Positions 1-7,018 of a stretch of DNA of 12,285 nt are shown piece by piece (within the stretch, counting starts at the first letter, position 1; each line of letters begins with the position of its first letter). Source of the stretch: Lachnospiraceae bacterium (GTDB lineage: Bacteria > Bacillota > Clostridia > Lachnospirales > Lachnospiraceae); the NCBI GenBank assembly GCA_900771995.1, contig CAAGQC010000098.1, positions 1 through 12,285 of the forward strand. Reading direction: 5' to 3'. The notes below the pieces were generated by a model. The model saw only the letters and a list, made by a program, of their open reading frames with translations, searched no databases and was not told the DNA's origin. The translations under genes were made by a program, and so were the position numbers.

Positions 1-11
1 TCAAGAAACCA

Positions 12-151
12 GTAGCCCACGTTGGGGGTAAGGACAGCAGACTCTAAGCAGACGTCGGCACTTAGCGAGGGTACTGTCCTCGCTTACGTACCGCTACGCT
101 CTGCTTTGAAGCGAGAGCGGGTCTGCTGTCCTTACCCCCAGCGCGGGCTAC
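12..151. repeat. Long imperfect palindrome with two inner hairpins (MITE-like or structured 3' UTR)
   Basis: Bases 12-42 and 121-151 form a 31-bp inverted repeat with only two non-Watson-Crick positions: 19/144 is A/C, and 22/141 is T/G, which could wobble in a plus-strand RNA. The 78-nt interior holds two smaller hairpins. One pairs 64-70 with 78-84 (AGCGAGG/CCTCGCT, 7-nt loop). The other pairs 97-104 with 111-119 with one bulged base. The heptamer AGCAGAC occurs twice (36-42 and 47-53), so the right arm could pair in two registers. No protein is encoded. The element starts about 20 nt past the MATE stop codon, so it would fall in the 3' UTR of that transcript. The minus-strand sequence leaving the stem (TGGTTTCTTGA) is only mildly T-rich. 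It could be a small non-autonomous mobile palindrome, a strong transcript-end structure or a structured RNA; the sequence does not decide between these. Confidence 0.75.
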
Positions 152-171
152 GGGGACATTCCACTAACTTT

Positions 172-1524
172 CTATTTACTGCGCTTCGCAGCGCGCTCGA
201 GATGGAGGAAAAATGCCACGTTCAGCACGATACCAACCGCGGTGGAGGCGGGAGCGGCCAGGCCGATATTGGTGAGGCTGGCATCCGGCTGGATGCTCAT
301 ATAATAGGCGAAGGGAAGGCGGACAAGGAGGGTCTGGATCAGCCCTTGGGTCATGACCCACACAGTCTTGCCGTTACCGTTAAAATAGCCCATCATGCTG
401 AACAGTACCGCAGTTGCCAGAGTCTCCGGAGCGAAACCTTTCAGGTACTCATATCCCCTCTGCACCACTGCCGCATCCGTGGAGAAAATACCCGCCAGCA
501 GATCTCCCTTGAAGAACACCAGCAAAAACGCAAAACATCCCACCAGAAGTCCGATGCTGATACCGGTGAACATGGTCTTCTTCGCCCGCTTCTGCTCTCC
601 GGCACCTACGTTCTGCGACACAAAGGAAGAGGTGGACTGCATCAGGGCACTGGGGATCAACATGGCAAAATTAACGATCTTACAGGCTACACCGTAGCCG
701 GAGGATGCTTCCAGTCCCAGGCGGTTCACAAATGCGCATAATGCCAGAAAGGATCCCTGGGTCAGACACTCCTGCAGGGCTAACGGCAGACCAATCTGTA
801 AGAATTTACCACACTGGGGGTTCCAGCGGAAATCCTGTCTGGTAATGGTAAAGGGCAATCCCCTTTTCACCAGCCGTACAATGGCAAACAGAACACTTAA
901 TGCCTGTGCAAATACTGTTGCCAGCGCAGCTCCCATGGCATCCATGCCCAGCCCTGCCACCAGTACCAGATCTCCCACGATATTGACGATACACGCCACA
1001 AAAACAAATAAAAGCGGAGAATTGCTGTCCCCCAGTCCACGGAAAATGGCGGACAATACATTATAGGCCACAACAAAGAAGATTCCGGCACCGCAGATCC
1101 GGACGTAGGCAGCGGTCAGTTCTACCGCCTCTTCCGGTGCCTGCATGAGAACCGCGATAGGGCGGGCAAAGCCCACCATGATCACGAACAGTACCAGTGA
1201 AATTACCGCAAACACAACGGTTCCTCCACCGATGATGCTGCCGATCCGATCCTCTCTCTTCTCTCCGAGATACCGGGCGATCAGCACCGTAATCCCCATA
1301 GCAAGCTGGGTCACCACAAAGGTCACCAGATTCAGTACCTGGCTTCCGGTAGATACCCCGGAAAGTCCGGAAGTGGAGCCGAAGCGTCCCACTACCAGCA
1401 GATCCACCGCGCCGTAAGCCGCCTGTAGGATCAACGCTCCCAGAATGGGAACCATGAAACGAAGCAGCTTTTTCAGGATACTTCCCTGTGTAAAATCCAT
1501 CCTGTCATTTTCAATATTTTTCAA
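172..1524 (-). CDS. MATE family multidrug/Na+ antiporter-type efflux protein
   Basis: This is a 450-residue polytopic membrane protein of normal length for the MATE family, which exports cationic drugs, dyes or metabolites using Na+ or H+ gradients. The N-terminal segment (TQGSILKKLLRFMVPILGAL, about residues 12-31) and the following GRFGS...LSGVSTGSQ stretch (about 46-62) are typical of the first MATE half. Hydrophobic segments then recur along the chain, consistent with about 12 helices in two bundles. The chosen start is a TTG at 1524, preceded by a GAGGAGA site inside the end of marR, so the two genes overlap by 14 nt and are probably translationally coupled. An ATG at 1500 (MDFTQG...) is a plausible alternative but lacks a good ribosome binding site. 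Co-transcription with marR suggests MarR-controlled, possibly drug-inducible expression. The substrate cannot be read from the sequence. Confidence 0.93.
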   Translation of the reverse strand: MKNIENDRMDFTQGSILKKLLRFMVPILGALILQAAYGAVDLLVVGRFGSTSGLSGVSTGSQVLNLVTFVVTQLAMGITVLIARYLGEKREDRIGSIIGGGTVVFAVISLVLFVIMVGFARPIAVLMQAPEEAVELTAAYVRICGAGIFFVVAYNVLSAIFRGLGDSNSPLLFVFVACIVNIVGDLVLVAGLGMDAMGAALATVFAQALSVLFAIVRLVKRGLPFTITRQDFRWNPQCGKFLQIGLPLALQECLTQGSFLALCAFVNRLGLEASSGYGVACKIVNFAMLIPSALMQSTSSFVSQNVGAGEQKRAKKTMFTGISIGLLVGCFAFLLVFFKGDLLAGIFSTDAAVVQRGYEYLKGFAPETLATAVLFSMMGYFNGNGKTVWVMTQGLIQTLLVRLPFAYYMSIQPDASLTNIGLAAPASTAVGIVLNVAFFLHLERAAKRSK

Positions 1525-1966
1525 AATGATCTCTCCTCTCGCACATGACCTGATAAAAGGTCTCTATCGTCTGTATCATCGTCCCCGCGTCCTCTTCTGA
1601 AATTCCGGATAACGGTTCTACCAGACTGTTGAACACATCGTCGTTGTATTTGCGGGACAAGGCTCTGCCCTCCTCCGTGATGGAAATATAGGTCACTCTG
1701 CCATCCTCCGCAGCCACCTGTTTCCTGAGATACCCTTTTTCTTCCATTTCCCGCACCGTCCGGGTCACACCGGGTCTGGGGATCTTCAGAAAATCGCTGA
1801 TATCCGAGATTTTCACGGAGATTCCCTGCTGTTCCATGATAGCGATCACGTCAAGAAAATGAATATAAGAGGGTGTCACTCCGGAAGGCAGCGCGGGAAG
1901 CATTTCCCGGATCCGCTTTGCCTGATAACAGGCATCCATCATCCGTTTTATGGTCTGAACTTTCAT
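1511..1966 (-). CDS. MarR family transcriptional regulator
   Basis: A 151-residue protein of normal MarR length. These are dimeric winged-helix repressors that often release DNA on binding small phenolic or drug ligands. The helix-turn-helix and wing region spans about residues 40-100: ISVKISDISDFLKIPRPGVT is the recognition segment, followed by the REMEEKGYLRKQ turn and the wing, with D-G-R in AAEDGRVTYISIT. Residues 105-151 are helical and would complete the dimerisation domain. The ATG at 1966 is preceded by AAAGGG. The gene is first in a two-gene operon with the MATE exporter, the standard arrangement for a local repressor of an efflux pump. Its promoter region carries repeated GGTAA/TTACC half-sites that probably serve as its own operator (inference). 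Confidence 0.94.
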   Translation of the reverse strand: MKVQTIKRMMDACYQAKRIREMLPALPSGVTPSYIHFLDVIAIMEQQGISVKISDISDFLKIPRPGVTRTVREMEEKGYLRKQVAAEDGRVTYISITEEGRALSRKYNDDVFNSLVEPLSGISEEDAGTMIQTIETFYQVMCERRDHFEKY

Positions 1967-2017
1967 TCTTTTCCCTTTCTGATATTGTTGTATAAGGTAT
2001 TTCTTCTGTTTACTTAG

Positions 2018-2047
2018 TTACCTTGGGTAATTATCTTTGGTAATTAT
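2018..2047 (-). promoter_or_regulatory. Probable MarR operator cluster
   Basis: TTACC-TTG-GGTAA at 2018-2030 is a perfect 5-bp inverted repeat. GGTAATTAT occurs as a direct repeat at 2026-2034 and 2039-2047, a 13-bp period. The right copy overlaps the -10 hexamer of the marR promoter and the palindrome sits just downstream of the expected transcription start, so a bound repressor would block initiation. Binding by the adjacent MarR protein is inferred from position and symmetry. Confidence 0.6.
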
Positions 2048-2071
2048 ATGAGAACATTTCCGATTTGTCAA
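2043..2071 (-). promoter_or_regulatory. Consensus sigma-A promoter for marR-MATE operon
   Basis: Read on the minus strand, TTGACA (2066-2071) and TATAAT (2043-2048) are both perfect hexamers separated by exactly 17 bp. Transcription should begin near 2036, about 70 nt before the marR ATG. Such a strong core promoter suggests output is set mainly by repression, which fits the overlapping operator-like repeats. Confidence 0.85.
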
Positions 2072-2091
2072 TAAGATATTTCTATAAATAA

Positions 2092-2124
2092 AAACAGCAG
2101 ACTCCTTTCGAAAATCTGCTGTTT
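2092..2124 (-). terminator. Rho-independent terminator after the C69 dipeptidase gene
   Basis: A 10-bp perfect stem (AAACAGCAGA at 2092-2101 with TCTGCTGTTT at 2115-2124, 13-nt loop) is followed on the minus strand by TTTTATTTAT. It lies 65 bp past the dipeptidase stop codon and just before the marR promoter, so it should isolate the two minus-strand operons from each other. Confidence 0.8.
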
Positions 2125-2189
2125 CTCTGACTTATTCTTTTTTTCTATCCGTCTCTGCTAAATATGACCTTCATTTCGTAAAGAAACGT

Positions 2190-3662
2190 TTACGCATCCG
2201 ATCTTGCATAGGCGTTTTTCATCTGTCCGCTGAGTTCGTACAGCACCTTGTCCAGCGTATCGGCTGCTGCCTCCCGCAGCATTTCAGCGGTCTTTTCGTT
2301 GGCCTCTTCCTGTAATTTCCTGCGATTCTCCTCTCCGGTCTCCTGCGCCAGCAAGGCATTATAGCGGTTCAAGATCTCATGACTCTTCGCTGCTACATTT
2401 TCCTGATAGCGTTCTATATGGAACACGGATTTATTGTAGGAAGCATCCGCCATGGCCGCGATCATACGACTCATCCAGTAGAAGTTCTCTGTGGATACTT
2501 TTCCGGTGGTCGCTGACAGGTACTCCGGCGTCTTATCGATATCGGTATAAAAAGGTGCCAGTACGTTAAAGGCATTGGAGGCCAGTGCCAGCCACTGAAC
2601 CGGCTCTCCCTCCGGGCGCATCTGGATCAGAGTCATGACATCATTGCGGTTGATGCCGATGGAACGATAGGCTCCCTGCATGGACTTATCCCCATAGGCC
2701 GCATAGGGATCGTAGGGTGTTCCCTGATAATGGGAGGACAGCACATATTTTACATCCTCCACCGTGATCTTCTTCTCCGGTACCATGCACCAGGGCAGAT
2801 CATCGGAAAACGGCGTGTACTCTGCATTTGGGCCATCCCAGACTTTCGTCCGGGGATTCAGGGTCCGCAGCATGTACCAGGCTCTGGCGGTATTGTATAC
2901 ATGGTCGGAATCATCATGGCTGCCAAAGGCATCTCTGGCGGAAAAGCTGCCGTCCTGTGACAGATCCAGATGATTCTTCCCGATAAATTCTTTCAAATCC
3001 GCAGAGCACATATGATTCTCCTGTGTGCTCAGGGCATCCTCCAGATCGAAGACATCGATGCCAAACTGGTTCGGCATCACCACATAAGCCTCATCCGGCA
3101 CTCTGCGGGCGATCCAGTGATGGCCTCCGATGGTCTCCAGCCACCAGATCTCATTTTTATCGGAAAAAGCAATGCCATTCATCTCGTAGGTTCCGTATTT
3201 TTCCAACAGGCCTCCCAGACGTGTGACACCTTCTCTGGCACTGTGAATATAAGGAAGCACCAGCGACACAATATCTTCCTCGCCGATGCCGCCCGGGATC
3301 TCCTCCGCACCATCTTTCGCCGGGACATATTCTACCAGCGGATCCGCTCCCAGAACTCTGGCATTGGAAGTGATGGTCTCCGTGGCCGTCATGCCCACGC
3401 CTGCCGCATTGACACCGTGGGCCGCCCAGATGCCCTCTCCTTCCAGCGCATTGGGTACTGCGGTATAACGCATAGGATTCTCCGGCAGGTCGATCTCCAC
3501 ATGAGACAGCACGGATTTGTATTTTTTCGGCTGTTCTTCCGGATGCACTACGACGAATTTCTTCGGTGTGAACTGTCCGGACGGGGAATCGTCATTGCGG
3601 GCGATCATGGTGGAGCCGTCATAAGACGCTTTTTTTCCTACTAATATGGTTGTACATGGCAT
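2190..3662 (-). CDS. C69 family dipeptidase (PepD-like Ntn-hydrolase)
   Basis: A 490-residue peptidase of family C69, cysteine dipeptidases of the N-terminal-nucleophile superfamily that hydrolyse a broad range of dipeptides, usually in the cytoplasm. The start is the ATG at 3660-3662, preceded by AGGAGGT at ideal spacing. The reading frame stays open 25 codons further upstream, but that extension has no ribosome binding site and would bury the nucleophile. The protein begins MPCTTILVGKKASYDGSTM, the family's hallmark N-terminus with Cys3 as catalytic nucleophile, followed by ARNDD. No signal peptide or membrane segment is seen. The last 60-70 residues are charged and probably helical. It is the third gene after a methyltransferase and a GH28 enzyme, 75 bp downstream of the latter, and is followed by a terminator. 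A scavenging role for short peptides is inferred from the family. Confidence 0.93.
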   Translation of the reverse strand: MPCTTILVGKKASYDGSTMIARNDDSPSGQFTPKKFVVVHPEEQPKKYKSVLSHVEIDLPENPMRYTAVPNALEGEGIWAAHGVNAAGVGMTATETITSNARVLGADPLVEYVPAKDGAEEIPGGIGEEDIVSLVLPYIHSAREGVTRLGGLLEKYGTYEMNGIAFSDKNEIWWLETIGGHHWIARRVPDEAYVVMPNQFGIDVFDLEDALSTQENHMCSADLKEFIGKNHLDLSQDGSFSARDAFGSHDDSDHVYNTARAWYMLRTLNPRTKVWDGPNAEYTPFSDDLPWCMVPEKKITVEDVKYVLSSHYQGTPYDPYAAYGDKSMQGAYRSIGINRNDVMTLIQMRPEGEPVQWLALASNAFNVLAPFYTDIDKTPEYLSATTGKVSTENFYWMSRMIAAMADASYNKSVFHIERYQENVAAKSHEILNRYNALLAQETGEENRRKLQEEANEKTAEMLREAAADTLDKVLYELSGQMKNAYARSDA

Positions 3663-3737
3663 AATCGTTACCTCCTGATACTGTATTTCAAAATTTTCTT
3701 CTCCGGACACCGGAAAGCTGTTTCCCGGATCTGGCAC

Positions 3738-5048
3738 TTACACCAGCTTCTGTCCGTTGATGACTACATTCTGAATCGTCTCCGGTCTGCCCTGCAGGGG
3801 CTCGATCTTCGTAAACTGTCTGCAGCCGGTGACTTCGATATTTTCCATCTGCAGATTCCGGAAATACGGGATATCCTCCTCGTTCTCCATGGCAATGGTC
3901 TCTTCGCGGTTCAGGGAATTGAGGACATAGGACATGGTCAGGATCACTGCTTCTTCCTTGATTTCGCTCATATGGATGTTGCGGAGGGTAATATTCTCCA
4001 CCACACCGCCGCGGCCCAGCGCACTCTTCATGCGGACACCCACGTCGGTTCCCGCAAACGTGCAGTTCTCCACCAGAATATCTTTTACCCCGCGGGACAT
4101 CTCGCTGCCGATGACGAAGCCACCGTGGCCTTCGTTCACCAGACAGTCATGGATGTAAACATTGCTGCAGGGGCCTTCGATCTGGCGGGCAACAGCATTT
4201 TTGCCGGATTTCATGCAGATGGCATCATCCCCGGTTTCAAAAATACTGTGATGGATATGCACATTGGTGCAGGATTCCACATCGATGCCGTCACCGTTCT
4301 GGGCATAATAGGGATTGCGGACCTGTACGCTGTCCACCGTAAGGCTCTCGCAGAAATAGGGATGAATGTTCCACGCTGGGGAATTCATAAACGTCACCCC
4401 CTGCAGAAGTACCTTTTTGCAGTGACGCAGGCTGAGCATCACCGGACGGTAAAAATCATAATAGGGAGCCGCAGCGGACAATGCCTCTTCGGTGGTTCCC
4501 TGAATATTCTGATGATTGCCCTCCAGAATAGTCTCGGTGGGCATCCAGATCTCGGTCTCTTTCGTATTCAGTACATGGGGGCTTAATTTTAAAAGTGCCT
4601 CCCACTGCTTGTCCGTCGTCTTGAAACGCTTGACCGGGCGCCATTTGTCGCCGCTGCCGTCAATGATGCCTTCGCCGGTGATGGCGATATTCTCTGCATT
4701 TTCCGCAGTAACGGGAGAGACCGTGCGGATGCAGTCCTGTCCTTCATAGCTGGTGATCCGCAGGGGATAATCCTCTTTGGACTTGATGAATTTTAACATT
4801 GCCTGACTGTCGAGATGTAGGTTAACACCGCTTAACAGCCGGATCGGTGCCACCGCCCAGATGCCTGCGGGAACTCTCACCATACCGCCGCCCTGCTCCG
4901 ACACCTCACGAATCGCCCGGTTAATGACTTCTGCATTGTGTCTTCCGGTCTCGATCTGTAGATCGCCGCTTTTTACGCCATATTCCGTTATGGACACCTC
5001 CCTGTCCGGGAACCGGGGAAGTTCTACTTTATAAGTTTCGTTATACAT
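3738..5048 (-). CDS. Glycoside hydrolase family 28 (polygalacturonase-like)
   Basis: A 436-residue right-handed beta-helix glycosidase. Family GH28 hydrolyses alpha-1,4-galacturonosyl or related rhamnogalacturonan bonds by inversion, using three aspartates. All four family motifs are visible: NGDGID at 251-256 (Asp253), GDD at 273-275 (Asp274 and Asp275), GHG at 307-309 and RMK at 339-341. Repeated short beta-strand units such as VENITLRNIHM fit the parallel beta-helix. There is no signal peptide, so it probably acts in the cytoplasm on imported pectin oligosaccharides, as exo-type bacterial GH28 enzymes do (inference). The start chosen is the ATG at 5046-5048, with AAGG about 6 nt and AAAGGAG further upstream. 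The frame is open to an ATG at 5081 but that site lacks a ribosome binding site. No uronate isomerase or transporter is in this window, so the substrate is unconfirmed. Confidence 0.93.
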   Translation of the reverse strand: MYNETYKVELPRFPDREVSITEYGVKSGDLQIETGRHNAEVINRAIREVSEQGGGMVRVPAGIWAVAPIRLLSGVNLHLDSQAMLKFIKSKEDYPLRITSYEGQDCIRTVSPVTAENAENIAITGEGIIDGSGDKWRPVKRFKTTDKQWEALLKLSPHVLNTKETEIWMPTETILEGNHQNIQGTTEEALSAAAPYYDFYRPVMLSLRHCKKVLLQGVTFMNSPAWNIHPYFCESLTVDSVQVRNPYYAQNGDGIDVESCTNVHIHHSIFETGDDAICMKSGKNAVARQIEGPCSNVYIHDCLVNEGHGGFVIGSEMSRGVKDILVENCTFAGTDVGVRMKSALGRGGVVENITLRNIHMSEIKEEAVILTMSYVLNSLNREETIAMENEEDIPYFRNLQMENIEVTGCRQFTKIEPLQGRPETIQNVVINGQKLV

Positions 5049-5159
5049 AGTTATCCTTGTCTCCTTTGGGTGCTTTCGCATTTCATACGTTTCTGATTCT
5101 ATCGTGTTCCGTTTCGGACTTCCACCCGGTTTTTGCGTTTTTCCGATGGGTTCTACTGC

Positions 5160-5840
5160 TTATTTGTGTCCTTCCGCGCAGATCCAGTCCTCGCCGTCTT
5201 TCAAGTGAATCTGTATCTCTCCAAATCCTGCATTTTTAAACAGTTCCCTGAGTTCTTCCGGCGTTGGGTTGAACAGATGGAATCTCTGAATGCTTTCCCG
5301 CACCTGTTCCGGCAGATCCTCCTTCTGGTAAATGTCGGCCACCAGCAAAAAGGTTCCCCGCTCCTTCAATACCCGATAGACTTCTTTCAGATTCTCCGCG
5401 GGATCCGGCCAGAAATAAAAACTCTCCACCGTGATGATCTTGTCAAAAGTATTGTCCTCAAAGGGCAGTTTTTCCACGGAGGCCTCCACGAGATCCATCC
5501 TGCCCTGCTGCAGTGCCGTGGCATTGGTTTTTCCGGAAAGTTCCAGGGACGTGGCGGAATAGTCCACCCCCGTCAGATGACCGTCGTGCACCTGCTCGCT
5601 CATGCGTTTCAGCGTTGCACCTCCACCGCAGCCGATATCCAGGATCCGGTCGTTCTCCCGGATCTTCCAATGTTCCAGTGCCCAGCCGGTCACCGCATAG
5701 TGGCTTTCGTTCATGCGCTGCAGCATTTTCTCCCCATCCTCTCCGACAGGTTTTCCGGGGTTGCCGGAGATGGTGATCTCCTGCTGGGTACGTTTGTCTA
5801 CCGTCGGTTTTATGGTATTGTTTTCTGTTTTATCAGCCAT
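5160..5840 (-). CDS. Class I SAM-dependent methyltransferase (UbiE/type 11-like)
   Basis: A 226-residue Rossmann-fold methyltransferase using S-adenosylmethionine. Motif I is ILDIGCGGG (residues 66-74), the acidic end of strand 2 is GVDYS (91-95), and the motif II/III region contains ASVEKLPFEDNTFD (120-133), followed by SFYFWPDPAENLKEVYRVLK, the usual pattern of the Methyltransf_11/UbiE group. The start is the ATG at 5838-5840, preceded by GGAAGGA. The frame is open 57 codons further upstream, but that stretch overlaps the promoter region and reads as low-complexity non-family sequence. The gene lies 111 bp upstream of the GH28 gene on the same strand with no terminator seen between them, so co-transcription is likely. 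The acceptor substrate is unknown. Confidence 0.9.
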   Translation of the reverse strand: MADKTENNTIKPTVDKRTQQEITISGNPGKPVGEDGEKMLQRMNESHYAVTGWALEHWKIRENDRILDIGCGGGATLKRMSEQVHDGHLTGVDYSATSLELSGKTNATALQQGRMDLVEASVEKLPFEDNTFDKIITVESFYFWPDPAENLKEVYRVLKERGTFLLVADIYQKEDLPEQVRESIQRFHLFNPTPEELRELFKNAGFGEIQIHLKDGEDWICAEGHK

Positions 5841-5904
5841 GGTTCTATTTTCCTTCCTGATCCTTTTAATAGATTCTATAGTTTCCGGATCATAACGGTT
5901 TTCT

Positions 5905-5932
5905 TTGCAATTTCTGTCATCTCTATTATAAT
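5905..5932 (+). promoter_or_regulatory. Sigma-A promoter for the dihydrouridine synthase gene
   Basis: TTGCAA (5905-5910) and a perfect TATAAT (5927-5932) are 16 bp apart on the plus strand, predicting a start near 5939 and a leader of about 116 nt. The -10 is embedded in the palindrome TATTATAATA, so a TATAAT also reads on the minus strand (5925-5930) towards the methyltransferase gene. A good minus-strand -35 at 16-18 bp is not visible; TTTACA occurs at 20 bp spacing. Confidence 0.6.
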
Positions 5933-6054
5933 AGTAACTGTTTATAGTCATGTAAAGGGCAATCCTGTTATTAAGAATATCTCTGACAGGCTGTGAAGTC
6001 ATTCTCTGCAAATGCAGTGGAACGCTTGCAGGCTACGGAAAGGCATAAGATTTT

Positions 6055-7008
6055 ATGAAATATTATCTCGCCCCCATGGAGGGACTGACCACTTATAATT
6101 TCCGCACCAACTGGAACCGCTATTACGGCGGCATGGACAAATATTTTACCCCCTTTATCTCCAACCGGCACATGAACAGCCGGGAGCGCAACGACGTGCT
6201 GCCGGAGCATAATATCGGTATGTACACAGTGCCGCAGATTCTCACCAATAAAGCGGAAGAATTCCTGTCGCTGGCAGAGCAGCTGGCCGGATATGGCTAC
6301 CACGAAGTCAATCTGAACCTGGGTTGCCCCTCCGGGACGGTGGTGGCCAGGAATCGCGGTGCCGGTTTCTTAGGCACGCCCCGGGAACTGGAAGCTTTTC
6401 TGGACGAGATCTTCGACAAATGTCCGCTGGAAATCTCCATTAAGACCCGCATCGGCATGGACTACATGGATGAATGGGTTCCGCTGCTGAAAATATATCA
6501 AAAGTTTCCCATGAAGGAACTGATCATTCATCCCAGACTGCAAAAGGAAGGCTATAAGGGAACGCCCCATCTGGAGTCTTTCGCAGAGGCAGCCGAAACC
6601 CTGCAATGTCCGCTGTGTTATAACGGAGATATTACCTCTCCGGAGACACTCACACAGATTCTGACGCAGCTGCCTATGGTCGATACGGTTATGATTGGGC
6701 GGGGGATCCTGCAGAATCCGGGGCTGTTGCAAGAGTTGAAAGCCGCTGCGCCGGAGGGTGTTTCCCTGCCCTCTTCCGAGGAACGTCTGGCCGTCCTGAA
6801 GGACTTCCACACTTCCCTCCTGACCGGTTATCAGGAGATCATGTCCGGCGATACCAATACGCTGTATAAAATGAAGGATCTCTGGACTTTCTTAAGCCGC
6901 AGTTTCGAATCTCCGGACAAATACGTGAAAAAGATCCGCAAAGCCACAGATGTCAGCGATTATAAGCTGGCCGTCCATGCGCTGTTCCGGGAATGTGCCC
7001 TGAAATGA
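6055..7008 (+). CDS. tRNA-dihydrouridine synthase family protein
   Basis: A 317-residue FMN-dependent reductase that converts uridines in the tRNA D-loop to dihydrouridine with NADPH. The TIM-barrel N-terminus has the family start YYLAPMEGLT (3-12). NLNLGCPSG (86-94) carries the catalytic Cys91, which protonates uracil C5. SIKTRIG (128-134) supplies the FMN-contacting lysine, Lys130. NGDI (190-193) and IGRG (214-217) form the phosphate-binding end of the barrel. The C-terminal 90 residues are the helical tRNA-binding domain, so the protein is full length. An AAAGG site precedes the ATG. The gene stands alone on its strand and ends 10 bp from the convergent transglutaminase-like gene, with no terminator in the gap. 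Confidence 0.95.
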   Translation: MKYYLAPMEGLTTYNFRTNWNRYYGGMDKYFTPFISNRHMNSRERNDVLPEHNIGMYTVPQILTNKAEEFLSLAEQLAGYGYHEVNLNLGCPSGTVVARNRGAGFLGTPRELEAFLDEIFDKCPLEISIKTRIGMDYMDEWVPLLKIYQKFPMKELIIHPRLQKEGYKGTPHLESFAEAAETLQCPLCYNGDITSPETLTQILTQLPMVDTVMIGRGILQNPGLLQELKAAAPEGVSLPSSEERLAVLKDFHTSLLTGYQEIMSGDTNTLYKMKDLWTFLSRSFESPDKYVKKIRKATDVSDYKLAVHALFRECALK

Positions 7009-7018
7009 TCCGGTGCAC

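Noticed and set aside
22..741. Plus-strand 239-codon open frame crossing the palindrome and the MATE 3' end
   Set aside because: It is antisense to a clear MATE gene and runs through the hairpin element; its composition is not protein-like and there is no ribosome binding site.
2970..3644. Long plus-strand open frames opposite the C69 dipeptidase and, at 3972-4586, opposite the GH28 gene
   Set aside because: Both opposite strands encode proteins with full family motifs; these frames are His/Arg-rich shadows.
3710..3728. Hairpin CCGGAAAGCTGTTTCCCGG between the GH28 and C69 genes
   Set aside because: The stem is only about 7 bp including a wobble pair and has no following T-tract on the minus strand, so it is not supported as a terminator.
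5133..5996. 287-codon plus-strand frame opposite the methyltransferase
   Set aside because: The minus strand carries complete methyltransferase motifs and a good start; the plus frame has no recognisable domain or ribosome binding site.
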